DNA of 64,000 nucleotides from Hyphomicrobiales bacterium (lineage in GTDB: Bacteria; Pseudomonadota; Alphaproteobacteria; Rhizobiales; Rhizobiaceae). The DNA is taken from positions 60,278-124,277 of the forward strand of contig UEIF01000013.1 in NCBI GenBank assembly GCA_900468805.1, in the 5' to 3' direction. This document shows, piece by piece, positions 17,786-26,665 of this stretch (the stretch's first letter is position 1; each line of letters starts with the position of its first letter). The translations under genes and the position numbers were made by a program. The notes below the pieces were generated by a model. It was given only the letters and a program-made list of their open reading frames with translations. It was not told where the DNA came from and ran no database searches.

Positions 17786-20113
17786 TCAGGTCGGGCTGAT
17801 CGGCAGGCGCACAATCACCCGCCATTCCCCGTTGGAACCAATGCCCTGTTGAATTTCTCCGTTATGCGCTTCGACCACGACCCGGATCACACCCAAACCG
17901 TGCCCTGACAATGCGTGTGCCCTGGACTCCGCATAGGCGATCTGGTCCCGGCCGCCATCGCCTCCATCCACCTCGTCAACTTCGCTTTCAATTGTCGCCA
18001 TGCTTGCGATCGCGTGCTGGAGGACGACTTCGATCTCGGCAACGGCGCCATTGGCGGTCAGTCGGGCTCGCAACAGATTGTCCGCACTGCTGATGGACAA
18101 GGGATATCCCAGCAGCGAGCGAAGAGCGAAGGAAAGCCGCTCCGGATCGCCGCCGACCAGCAGCGGACCGTCGGGCACATCAAGGGTCAGCGTAGCGGCT
18201 TCGTTGGCAGGCAGTGCGTCACGGAACCGGAGGAGTTCTGCTGTCAGATCCAGTTCGCTCGTGCGCCGTCTCGGCTGTGAGATGACGTCATAGACGCTTG
18301 CCACTCTTTCATATGGAATCTTCGCCATCGTGAGGCAGCGCAGCGCCTGCTCCACCGACAAGTAGGCCGGCCCGGCGGCATCCATGCCGGCGAGTGACCG
18401 TTTCAAGAGGGCTGCTGCAAGCATCAGGTTGCCATGCGCCTGTCCCATGACAGTCTGCACCGCCATCTCCATATATTTGAGGGAGCCGACCCATGCAGCA
18501 TTTTCGACATCACCCAGAAGCCATACGTGCCGATGGAATGCGTCGTCATGATAGGACGCCCCGGCCATCGCCGGACGCTCGATGCCGTCAGGCCCGATAA
18601 GGCGCAGATGCTCGCCTGACGCGGGGATAGATCCGGAAGCAATTGCTTCCTGGCTGGCCCGATCGGCTCCATAGGCCTCCAGATGAGCGTACCGGTCCGC
18701 CTCCGGCAGCGGCAGCGGAACATCCCTCATGAGACCCAGCAATCTGCGCGCCGCCTTGTTTGCACGCTCAATGCGCGTACCTTCGCCCAGGACAACGACG
18801 CCCTGGTCGACAAGGTCCAGCAACACGGAACCGAGCCGTGCCTCGAACCAGAGCTGCAGCGCGCGTTCGATTTCCTCAACGAGATGTTTCAGCGCCTCCT
18901 GCTCCGGCGGCGGGAAGGCGTCGAGCTGCGTCGACTCCAGATCGAGTATCCATTCGATCTCGACGGATGTTTCCCTCATCAATCGAAGCGGCAGGCACAT
19001 GGCCGATGCAGCAGCCTCCGCAGCTTGCTTATAACCGAACGGCGGCGGCTTAGTGCGGACATCGCGCGCGTACAGGGCTTTTCCCTCGCTCAGCACATGG
19101 CCAAGCATTCCCTGATCCAGCTTCTGGACAAATCCGTCCTCGACCTTCAGGGACTTCTCCGTGTCATATTGCGCGACGATCTCGAATTGTCCGCGGGCGC
19201 GATTGACGCGAAACAGGCCCACATATTCGAGCTCGAACCCTTCGCCGATCATGCGCACACAGTCATTCGCCAGGGGGCGCGGCAGGGCGCGGGGTGTGAA
19301 CAGCGCCGAGATTGCCCTTGCCCGGGTCACCGTGCGCCGCTCGAAAGCTTCGCCTATCAGCCGCAGGACGAGTTCCAGGCGAAAACTGTTCAGATATTTC
19401 TGTTCCGTGTCCCCGAAAGGTCCAGGCTCCGTTTTCGCACGGCGCCCAAGCGTCAGCGAGGCCGCAACGCGGCCGCCGTCCATGCGCATGGCAGAGACGT
19501 AGCTTTCGATGCCCCGCTTGCTATATTCCTGGGAAACCGGATTTTCCTGCAGCGCCCTGGCTTCGGGATTTTTCTCGTAATAATCCTCGAGACTGGAAAT
19601 CGAGATATTGGCCCCCTCCGTCCTGTCCATCAGGATCGTGGGGATTTCCATCCAGCGGGCCGGCCACGGAAACTCGGCATCGCCATCCATGGCAAATCGA
19701 CCGCGGATCAGGGTCATGTCTTTCCTGGGGCTCGTATAGGATTCGATATAGGTGAACACGTCGAAGGCGAGATAGCTGCGCAGGATCCTGTGCACCTCAC
19801 GCAGCATTTGCAGGGGATCGCCGCCGGCGGCGCAGCAGGCATCGAACATCTCGACCGACGCATTCCGACCGGCTTCGTCGGCGCTCTTGCTGACGAATGC
19901 CTCCAGCATGGTGGCGGAATCCGGCAACTGAGAATGAACATGCTCCTTGGCCAGGCTCAGACTTTCCCAATCAAGCTTTGGTGTTGCGAGCATGCCGGCG
20001 ACGTCATGGGCAAGAATGTCCCAATCGCCTGTTCCGGATGCAGCTTGCGAAAGGGCCGATACAAGTTCATTCGACCCCGGCGCCGTTATATTGTCGCTGG
20101 AAGACTTTGACAT
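17786..20113 (-). CDS. GAF/PAS sensor, histidine-kinase-like, first gene of CHAT cassette
   Basis: This cytoplasmic protein of 775 residues has no membrane segment. Reading along it: a helical N-terminus, a GAF-like domain (about 100-245), a second GAF-like domain (about 260-440), a PAS-like segment (DQGVVVLGEGTRIERANKAA), a helical dimerisation-like region (MGQAHGNLMLAAALLKRSL, about 560-580), and an HATPase-like end with a G-box (GHGLGVIRVVVEAHNGEI). The Asn-box expected near LRSLLGYPLSIS lacks its Asn, and the phospho-accepting His is uncertain, so kinase activity is doubtful. It likely senses a signal and passes it to the receiver-CHAT protein 15 bases downstream. No close relative is known to me. 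Confidence 0.75.
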   Translation of the reverse strand: MSKSSSDNITAPGSNELVSALSQAASGTGDWDILAHDVAGMLATPKLDWESLSLAKEHVHSQLPDSATMLEAFVSKSADEAGRNASVEMFDACCAAGGDPLQMLREVHRILRSYLAFDVFTYIESYTSPRKDMTLIRGRFAMDGDAEFPWPARWMEIPTILMDRTEGANISISSLEDYYEKNPEARALQENPVSQEYSKRGIESYVSAMRMDGGRVAASLTLGRRAKTEPGPFGDTEQKYLNSFRLELVLRLIGEAFERRTVTRARAISALFTPRALPRPLANDCVRMIGEGFELEYVGLFRVNRARGQFEIVAQYDTEKSLKVEDGFVQKLDQGMLGHVLSEGKALYARDVRTKPPPFGYKQAAEAAASAMCLPLRLMRETSVEIEWILDLESTQLDAFPPPEQEALKHLVEEIERALQLWFEARLGSVLLDLVDQGVVVLGEGTRIERANKAARRLLGLMRDVPLPLPEADRYAHLEAYGADRASQEAIASGSIPASGEHLRLIGPDGIERPAMAGASYHDDAFHRHVWLLGDVENAAWVGSLKYMEMAVQTVMGQAHGNLMLAAALLKRSLAGMDAAGPAYLSVEQALRCLTMAKIPYERVASVYDVISQPRRRTSELDLTAELLRFRDALPANEAATLTLDVPDGPLLVGGDPERLSFALRSLLGYPLSISSADNLLRARLTANGAVAEIEVVLQHAIASMATIESEVDEVDGGDGGRDQIAYAESRAHALSGHGLGVIRVVVEAHNGEIQQGIGSNGEWRVIVRLPISPT

Positions 20114-20203
20114 GGGTTAGCCCGCCAATACTATTCACAGGAACTACATCAGCGAGCTAAAATTTCTATCACAACTGCAGGAAGAAGAATAGCCTGTTTA
20201 TTT

Positions 20204-20219
20204 ATTCGAAATTCCGAAT
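20204..20219. promoter_or_regulatory. Candidate operator palindrome upstream of sensor-CHAT operon
   Basis: ATTCGAAATTCCGAAT is a 16-base palindrome with one mismatched pair, about 90 bases upstream of the sensor ATG at 20113, within an AT-rich 280-base gap. It could be a binding site for a regulator of the cassette. Position and symmetry are the only evidence. Confidence 0.35.
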
Positions 20220-20393
20220 GATGGAAGTCAGGTCAACTGATGACCGACAAGGAATAAATACCGCTCGGTAACATGTGATCCAGAACACATGATCACAATT
20301 TCGTAGTTTATCGAAAGTATAACTCGGAATTTCACCTGAATAAGACATTTTTAATATTTCGGTTTCGGCGATGAATGCCCTCGTCCGTTTCAT

Positions 20394-22049
20394 TCACTTT
20401 GCAACAGACACCCTCTCGAAATGCACCTTCAACCGCTCAATCTCCTCGGGCGACCATCCGGCCGGGTCCGTCACCGCGACCCAGGCATCGATGTAATGCT
20501 GCGGCGCATAGACATGGCCATAGCCCATGGGCGACGTGGTGGCGATCATGGCGTCGAAGCCGAGTTGCAGAGTGGTTACGATCGGAAACCACCGGAAATA
20601 CGGCGAGACATCAGGACCTCTCTCCCCCTTCATCCAGTCCGGCTCCCGATAAAGCGCGCGCCAGTCGAAAAAGGTGACGGGATCGCTGGCATATTGCAGG
20701 AAAACGATGCGGACCGGCCCCCAGGCAGCGTCCGGACGATCGGCGGTCGTCTGCTGATTGGCAAAGCGGATCATGCTGCCGTCGCGGAATTGCGGCAGCC
20801 AGGCCGGCGATCCGGGGTTCCGGTTTGCCGTAACATGGGCCCATGTGGAACTCGCAAAGGGCGGCCCGCTCCATAAAGCCCCCTGGAACGGATCGGCAAA
20901 CACGTCGTAGAGATTGACGGACGATTGGGAATTCAGTGCCCCGAGGCTCAGGCCGTGCAGATAGAGTTTCGGGCGATGATCGCGCGGCAGTGTCCGCCAA
21001 TAGCCATAGATTTCGTTGAAAAGTGCTCTTGCCGCATCGGATCCGTATTCAGGCTCGACCATCAATGAGAGCCAGCTGCTGAGATAGGAATATTGCATCG
21101 CGACCTCAGCCACATCGCCGCGTAGGAGATATTCGACCGTATCCATGGCCTCGGGATCGACCCAGCCGGTTCCCGTCGGCACGACGACGATCAGGAAGGC
21201 CCGCTCGAACGCGCCCTGGCGCTTGAGTTCCGCCAGCGCCAGGCTTGCCCGCGCCTCCGGGCTATCTGCGCTGTTCAAGCCAACATAGACCCTGATGGGC
21301 TCCTTTGCGGGAGACTGCAGGAAGGTGCCGATCTGGTCCCGTGTCGGCCCCGATGTTACGAAATGGCGCCCCTGCCGCCCGAGCTCTTCCCAGTTGACGA
21401 GCGATGCCGCGCTTCCCGTCTTGCCTTGATCGCCAGGCATCGGCGTATCGTCATCGATCAGCGCGTCGGCCTCCTGAAAGGATGAATCGACGAGGCGCAG
21501 CGCAACATGGAACAGCAGACCTTCGGCAATGGCCCAGAACACGAGGATCGACAGCAGGGTTCCGGCAACGGCGGCGAGCCGCCTTGGAATGAAACGGCTG
21601 GTGCGGGCATAACTGGCAAGAACCATTCGTCTGAAAAGCCGGCCGATCGCGACCAGCAGGATGAAGACGAATGCCGCGGTAAGGACCAGCAGGAAGGGTT
21701 CGATCGTGGCGTTGGGAGCAAGCTGCATCAACGCCCGGACGGAATTCTGCCAGGATGACGACTGCCACACGAAAAACGCAGCAATCAAGACGCCTGCTAT
21801 CACGGCCACGGACCGGGCCAACCGCCCGGTGATAAGCCGGAACGAGGGAATCTCGAGATAGAGCCAGAGCCATTGCAGGAAGGCGCCACAACAATATCCG
21901 GCCGCCGCACACGTGCCCGACAGCGCGCCTTGCACGAACCACGACCGCGGCATCAGGCTCGGCGTCAGCGACAGACACAGGCCGACCAGCGCGAAGAAAA
22001 GACCGGGCCATGAAAGGGGCCTGACAGAAGCTATCGTGGAATGTCGCAT
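20394..22049 (-). CDS. Membrane-anchored alpha/beta-hydrolase family protein
   Basis: This 551-residue protein has five or so membrane helices in the first 190 residues (for example LFFALVGLCLSLTP, VAVIAGVLIAAFFVW, LLVLTAAFVFILLVAIG) and then a large soluble domain. The soluble part has the nucleophile elbow LHGLSLGALNS (GxSxG) and NPGSPAWLPQFRDGSMIRF, matching the Abhydrolase_9 family with its own N-terminal membrane domain. The start is the ATG at 22049 behind GGAAGGT; a frame opening at 22109 is less likely. The substrate is unknown; related proteins are thought to be lipases or esterases. It precedes the CHAT operon on the same strand, but a 280-base gap separates them. Confidence 0.8.
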   Translation of the reverse strand: MRHSTIASVRPLSWPGLFFALVGLCLSLTPSLMPRSWFVQGALSGTCAAAGYCCGAFLQWLWLYLEIPSFRLITGRLARSVAVIAGVLIAAFFVWQSSSWQNSVRALMQLAPNATIEPFLLVLTAAFVFILLVAIGRLFRRMVLASYARTSRFIPRRLAAVAGTLLSILVFWAIAEGLLFHVALRLVDSSFQEADALIDDDTPMPGDQGKTGSAASLVNWEELGRQGRHFVTSGPTRDQIGTFLQSPAKEPIRVYVGLNSADSPEARASLALAELKRQGAFERAFLIVVVPTGTGWVDPEAMDTVEYLLRGDVAEVAMQYSYLSSWLSLMVEPEYGSDAARALFNEIYGYWRTLPRDHRPKLYLHGLSLGALNSQSSVNLYDVFADPFQGALWSGPPFASSTWAHVTANRNPGSPAWLPQFRDGSMIRFANQQTTADRPDAAWGPVRIVFLQYASDPVTFFDWRALYREPDWMKGERGPDVSPYFRWFPIVTTLQLGFDAMIATTSPMGYGHVYAPQHYIDAWVAVTDPAGWSPEEIERLKVHFERVSVAK

Positions 22050-22238
22050 GAACACCTTCCAACACGCCGAACGCTGCATTCCCTGTTGTATGACAACACT
22101 CGCATACAATCCAGAAGCGATGCGCGTGATCGCATGATAGGCTGCAATATTCGCCTGATACCCCGAAGGCCGAAAACCGCATCACAAAAACCCGCCCCGT
22201 TAAGCCACGCCTTTCCCGACCCGAATGCGAGCCGAAAA

Positions 22239-22676
22239 ATGACCGCCATCACAACCCGCATCATCGCCGAGCCGACGGAAGCCGATCACCTCGCAATCCT
22301 CAATCCGCTGCTTGCCTTCAACGAGGCGAAGACCGGGGATGACAGGTACAGGCCGCTCGCGATCGCGCTCTCGGACGAGACCGGCCAGGCCGCAGGCGGC
22401 CTCTGGGCCAAATTCTACTATGATTGGCTCTTCGTCGAGCTGCTCTTCGTGCCGGAAAAGTTGCGCGGCCGCGGGCTGGGCGCAAGCCTGTTGCTGCAGG
22501 CCGAGGAATGGGCAAGAAACCACAGCTGCAACGGCATCTGGCTCGACACCTTCAGCTTCCAGGCACCCGGCTTCTACGAGAAACAGGGCTACACCCTCTT
22601 CGGCGCGATCGATGACTATCCGAGCGGGCACCGGCGGATGTTCTTCCGCAAGCTGCTGTCTGTCGCCTCGGCGTAG
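22239..22676 (+). CDS. GNAT-family N-acetyltransferase
   Basis: This 145-residue enzyme has the acetyl-CoA binding loop LRGRGLGASLLLQAEEWA and the C-terminal APGFYEKQGYTLFGAIDDYP. These are GNAT motifs A and B, so it transfers an acetyl group from acetyl-CoA to an unknown amine. The ATG at 22239 fits the usual short N-terminus of this subfamily; the frame stays open upstream to 22041 without a domain. It is divergent from the membrane hydrolase and sits 104 bases before the tail fibre gene. Confidence 0.85.
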   Translation: MTAITTRIIAEPTEADHLAILNPLLAFNEAKTGDDRYRPLAIALSDETGQAAGGLWAKFYYDWLFVELLFVPEKLRGRGLGASLLLQAEEWARNHSCNGIWLDTFSFQAPGFYEKQGYTLFGAIDDYPSGHRRMFFRKLLSVASA

Positions 22677-22780
22677 CAGCCGCAGGTCGCAAGGATCGAT
22701 CGCCTCTCTCATTAATCTTGGTCAGGTCAGGCCGACAACTTTCCTGCGCCTATGGTCTGGAAAACCAGAGGCGCGATCCC

Positions 22781-24379
22781 ATGACCATTTCGAGCGAGAT
22801 AAATCGATCCGGCCCCTATAGCGGGGACGGTGTCACCACGGATTTCGAATACAAGTTCAAGATCCTCGAACCCCAGCATCTGCAGGTGATCCGGACGGAT
22901 GTCTCGGGCACGGATTCAATTCTGGTGCTAGACGCCGATTACACCGTGACCGGCACTGGCAATGACGGCGGCGGAAGCGCGGTCATCGTACCCGCTCCGG
23001 CCGACGGCAGCAGGATAACGCTGCTGCTGGACGTGCCCTTCACCCAGGAAACCGACCTGGAAAACCAAGGCGCCTATTATGCGGAAACCGTAGAGCAGGC
23101 GCTTGACCTTGTCGTGATGAGGCTCCAGCAGCTCAAGGAAAGAGCGGCCCGCGCAGTCACCATTCCCCCGTCATTCGATTCAGCGACGATCGACAAGCTC
23201 ATTGCAGACGTTCTGGCGCTCAGCGGCAAAGGCGACGCGCTGGAAGCCGTTGCCGCTGTCTCGCAGTATCTGGAGACCGTAGCTGATATTGCTGATGACA
23301 TTCCTGATGTTGCCGGCCTGACGCAGACCGCCCAGCAGAAAGCCGCTGAAGCCGCTCAGTCGGCGACGAGCGCAAATGCCAGTGCCGGCCTCGCGGCCGC
23401 CTATGCAACAAATCCGGAAGATGTTGTAGTTCCAGGTTCGGGCGGACTGTTTTCCGCCTTTCATTGGTATCGCAAGACGCTGGCGATCTACAATGACGTC
23501 GCCAATACCCTGGCCGGCTGGGTGCACGGTGCGACTGCAAAGACCGACATCGTCGATGCCGATGAATTCGCCATCGCGGACAGTGCGGCAGGCTGGGGCC
23601 TGAAGAAGGTTCTGGCAAGTAGTGTTGTCAAATACGTCTGTGTTTCCACCGGTCTTGATTTCTTTACAGGATTCATTCCCGCTTATGTCGGCGTTACCTC
23701 TGTCACCATCGGCCCAGGCGTCGGCTGGTTTGGCGGCAGGAAGCATCAGACCACCGTTGCCACGGCAAAAACGCTTGTTCAGCTGCTCGACACAGGGGCT
23801 GTGCAGCCATCAAAGACGTATTTTCTCTATGCCGTTAAGAAGACATCAGACGGCACGACGGATTTCGTGATGTCACTGTCGGCATCGGAGGCGGGCGTCA
23901 CGAAGCCGGTCGGGTGGGAATGCCTGTCTGGGAGCCGCGTGGGCCTGATTATCACCAATGCATCGGGAAACATTGTTCCGTTCTGGCAGACCGGCAATGA
24001 GGTCAACACCGACACCTACACGTGGTTCACCGCCAATGCCAATGTGCAGGGCTTGGCCATACCGAGCAATATTCCTGTCGGGCTGAGTGTAGATGTCTGG
24101 GTGCTGATTGACACTGTCGTGGCAAGCACGGGACAGGACTGCGTCGGGATCGTTTCAGATGCTGCCGTCGCCAACTACACAACAGGTGCCGCCCATCAGG
24201 TTCGGTGCCGGTCACGCTCGGGCAACGACTATCCAGACCAGAGTGCGGCGGCAGGCAAGGCGCGAAGCAACGCTAATGGTCAGCTCTGGAGGTATGCCGG
24301 AGTGACAAGCACAGCCTGTTCAGCCTCCTTCCTGGTATGCGGCTGGCATGATTACACCTGCAAGAGGTTATTCGCATGA
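22781..24379 (+). CDS. Podovirus-type tail fibre protein (T7 gp17-like N-terminus)
   Basis: This protein has 532 residues. The first 130 form a T7-type fibre attachment domain: GVTTDFEYKFKILEPQHLQV, LDADYTVTGTGNDGGG, ITLLLDVPFTQETDLENQGA, YYAETVEQALDLVVMRLQQL. This pattern is shared by gp17-like proteins that bind the nozzle. Residues 200-230 include an Ala/Ser-rich helical stretch. The remaining 300 residues are not recognised and are probably the shaft and receptor-binding tip. I chose the ATG at 22781 behind CCAGAGG. The stop overlaps the next gene (ATGA), so the two are translationally coupled. Confidence 0.8.
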   Translation: MTISSEINRSGPYSGDGVTTDFEYKFKILEPQHLQVIRTDVSGTDSILVLDADYTVTGTGNDGGGSAVIVPAPADGSRITLLLDVPFTQETDLENQGAYYAETVEQALDLVVMRLQQLKERAARAVTIPPSFDSATIDKLIADVLALSGKGDALEAVAAVSQYLETVADIADDIPDVAGLTQTAQQKAAEAAQSATSANASAGLAAAYATNPEDVVVPGSGGLFSAFHWYRKTLAIYNDVANTLAGWVHGATAKTDIVDADEFAIADSAAGWGLKKVLASSVVKYVCVSTGLDFFTGFIPAYVGVTSVTIGPGVGWFGGRKHQTTVATAKTLVQLLDTGAVQPSKTYFLYAVKKTSDGTTDFVMSLSASEAGVTKPVGWECLSGSRVGLIITNASGNIVPFWQTGNEVNTDTYTWFTANANVQGLAIPSNIPVGLSVDVWVLIDTVVASTGQDCVGIVSDAAVANYTTGAAHQVRCRSRSGNDYPDQSAAAGKARSNANGQLWRYAGVTSTACSASFLVCGWHDYTCKRLFA

Positions 24380-24789
24380 CAACTGTGTACGTTCGCTACG
24401 ACAGCGCCGGAACTATCCTTGAAATACTCACCCGCGATCAGCCTGATATGATCCTCGTCCCTCATGACGACCAGGAGCCCGCGATTGCGAAATACCTTCG
24501 CGATCCGACGGGCTCAGAAGATCGCTTCCCTTCCCTCAGGAAATGGCAGCTCTGGCTCGCAGCGCTCGAACTCGAACCGCCGATTTTCAAGGCCGATGTT
24601 CTCTCCACGGTCAATGGCATGGCAGAGATGTCGGTCAAAGATAAGGAAACCGTGCGTATCATGATTGAAGACGCGCAGGACTATTCCCGTAAAGACCCCC
24701 GTATCGATCTGCTCGCGGTGGCCATGGGAATTCCACCGGACCAGATGGATGATCTTTGGAAGTGGGCGGCCCAGATCGAGCCCGTGTGA
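24376..24789 (+). CDS. Probable tail fibre assembly or accessory protein
   Basis: This 137-residue protein starts within the tail fibre stop (ATGA overlap). The N-terminus TTVYVRYDSAGTILEILTRD looks like the small beta domain of some tail-fibre accessory proteins. The second half (FPSLRKWQLWLAALELEPP, then DVLSTVNGMAEMSVKD) resembles the helical part found in phage proteins next to fibre genes. Genes in this place often encode a fibre chaperone. The family assignment is tentative; the coupling to the fibre gene is solid. Confidence 0.55.
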   Translation: MTTVYVRYDSAGTILEILTRDQPDMILVPHDDQEPAIAKYLRDPTGSEDRFPSLRKWQLWLAALELEPPIFKADVLSTVNGMAEMSVKDKETVRIMIEDAQDYSRKDPRIDLLAVAMGIPPDQMDDLWKWAAQIEPV

Positions 24790-24853
24790 CATGGGCTCTC
24801 GTAAGATGGCGAGCGGGACCGGCCCATCCGGCCGGCGCCGCTCGGCAATCGCC

Positions 24854-25525
24854 TCATTGCGGCAACGGCTTGCCTGTCTGCTCGGCCATCATGTATTCCG
24901 CATACCAGTCCGGCCAGTTCTCGTCGTGCTTTCCGCCATTGCGCTTTTCGTGCTCGCCATGCGCTTCGGCCGCCCGGCGCAATCCTGCGGCGAGGTCTTT
25001 CGCCGTGCCGAAGGCGGCAAGGTCCGAAGTGATCCGCCCCGGCAGCCGGGCGGTGATTTCCTGGAAAAGCCAGCCATTGCCGTCAGGGTCGTTGAAGGAA
25101 GCGAAGGAGCGGTAGCTGCCGCGATCGGGATCGGCGCCGCTGACCCGGCGCCGGCCGAAGAGATAAGGCACGTCGGGGCCGCTGTAGACCTCACCCTCAG
25201 GATGGAAGGCCTCGCTGACCTCGACGCCGCGATCGCGCAGCTCTTTTCTGATCGCCTCGATATCGGAGACGATGAGATAGAGGCCCTGTGCGGAGCCGGG
25301 TGCCGCCGGCGTCACGTTTTTCCCGAAGATGACGGATGCGTTCGAGCCCGGCGGAGTGAACTGGATCACCCGGTAATTGTCACCTGAGGAATAGTCGGCA
25401 TCGAGGCGCCAGCCGAGCCCACCGTAAAATGCCTTGGCCCGGTCGACATCCGAAACGGGCACGACAATGATCTCCAGCTTCATCTCGCTCGTGCCGTTGC
25501 CGGTCATGTTGCTTGCGCTGCTCAT
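24854..25525 (-). CDS. VOC (glyoxalase/bleomycin-resistance) family protein
   Basis: This 223-residue protein has the VOC fold pattern: LEIIVVPVSDVDRAKAFYGG (first beta-alpha-beta), LYLIVSDIEAIRKELRDRG and SFASFNDPDGNGWLFQEI (the end with a metal-ligand Glu). Members are small dioxygenases, isomerases or resistance proteins; the substrate is unknown. The C-terminal 60 residues, with a polar helical tail ending EYMMAEQTGKPLPQ, are an addition often seen in soil bacteria. A strong site GGAGGGGGAAG precedes the ATG at 25525. Host-type gene lying between phage-like blocks. Confidence 0.85.
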   Translation of the reverse strand: MSSASNMTGNGTSEMKLEIIVVPVSDVDRAKAFYGGLGWRLDADYSSGDNYRVIQFTPPGSNASVIFGKNVTPAAPGSAQGLYLIVSDIEAIRKELRDRGVEVSEAFHPEGEVYSGPDVPYLFGRRRVSGADPDRGSYRSFASFNDPDGNGWLFQEITARLPGRITSDLAAFGTAKDLAAGLRRAAEAHGEHEKRNGGKHDENWPDWYAEYMMAEQTGKPLPQ

Positions 25526-25630
25526 GATCTTCCCCCTCCATCGTCATTACGATGGTGTTGTTGATGATGGCGATACGGCGAATGCATCGCCCGCACCCAC
25601 TCTACCACGTTGCGGGCCGGTGATCTCTGC

Positions 25631-26566
25631 TCACCCTTCCCGCGGCATCGCCTTGATGAAATCGATGAAAGCGCGCAGTGGAGCGGGCACCAGCCGGCGG
25701 CCGGGATAATAGAGGAAGGGGCCGGAAAAGCTTTCCCACCAGGGCTCCAGCACCGGCTCCAGCGCGCCGCTTTCGAAATAGGGCCTGAGCCAGTCCTCGA
25801 AGGTGAAGACGATGCCGGTTCCGGCCACCGCCGCATCGACGGCGAGATCCGTGCCCCCGCCGTTCTGGACGATCAGCGGGCTCGGCGGATCGACCCTGAC
25901 GATCTCGCCGTCGCGCTCGAACTCCCAGACCGGAATGGCGCGGCCGGCAAAACGCCCACGGATGCAGGCATGCTCGAGCAGATCGCGCGGATGCTCAGGC
26001 CGCCCATGTGCGGCGAGATAGGCAGCTGAGGCACCCCCGGCAAAACGCTGGATGCGCGGGCCGATCGGCACGGCGATCATGTCCTGCTCCAGCCGCTCGT
26101 CATAACGGATGCCGGCATCGCAGCCGGCGGCGATGATATCGACGAAATTCTCCTCGGTGACGATTTCCAGCCGAATATCCGGATAGGCTTTCAGGAAAGC
26201 CGGCACGATATCGGGCAGCACCAGCCTTGCCGCGCTGACGGGCACATTGAGCTTCAGCGTGCCGGCCGGCCGATCGCGAAAATCCTTCACGAAGTCGAGG
26301 GCCGCATCAATCTCGCTGAAGGCGGGGCCGAGCCGTTCCATCAGCCCACGGCCGGCCTCCGTCGGCACCACGCTGCGTGTCGTGCGGTTGAGCAATCGCA
26401 CGCCGAGTTCCGCTTCCAGCCGCCGCACCGCATCGCTGAGCGCCGATGAGCTCATATGGCCTGCCCGCTCCGCCTCGCGGAAACCACCGGATCTTGCGAC
26501 GGCGAGAAAAGCGCTGACATCGCTGATTTCAGGCCCACCTTGTTTCATATTCCAGATCTCACTCAT
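25631..26566 (-). CDS. LysR-family transcriptional regulator
   Basis: This regulator has about 311 residues. The winged helix is evident (DVSAFLAVARSGGFREAERA, then LSDAVRRLEAELGVRLLNRT) and is followed by a LysR substrate domain (GTLKLNVPVSAARLVLPDI and AGCDAGIRYDERLEQDMIAV), a subgroup with GIR in place of the usual GV/GF. The ATG at 26566 follows GGAGGACA; starts at 26548 and 26617 are alternatives. It is divergent from the aldo/keto reductase at 26666 and probably controls it. A short palindrome (ATTG-N6-CAAT, 26605-26618) lies between them and may be part of its site. Confidence 0.9.
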   Translation of the reverse strand: MSEIWNMKQGGPEISDVSAFLAVARSGGFREAERAGHMSSSALSDAVRRLEAELGVRLLNRTTRSVVPTEAGRGLMERLGPAFSEIDAALDFVKDFRDRPAGTLKLNVPVSAARLVLPDIVPAFLKAYPDIRLEIVTEENFVDIIAAGCDAGIRYDERLEQDMIAVPIGPRIQRFAGGASAAYLAAHGRPEHPRDLLEHACIRGRFAGRAIPVWEFERDGEIVRVDPPSPLIVQNGGGTDLAVDAAVAGTGIVFTFEDWLRPYFESGALEPVLEPWWESFSGPFLYYPGRRLVPAPLRAFIDFIKAMPREG

Positions 26567-26665
26567 TGTCCTCCACGCAGGACGGCCCGTCCGGATTATA
26601 GCCAATTGTCCAACCAATGATCCAGGCCTATCTCCTCTTCGCCTTCAAACGGAGATCCAGAATTC

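Noticed and set aside
18683..20110. 475-codon plus-strand frame opposite the sensor gene
   Set aside because: No ribosome site or domain; the minus frame carries GAF, PAS and ATPase-like segments and coupling to the CHAT gene.
20114..20393. Small RNA or tRNA in the AT-rich gap upstream of the sensor
   Set aside because: No cloverleaf or strong terminator was seen; only promoter-like composition and one palindrome.
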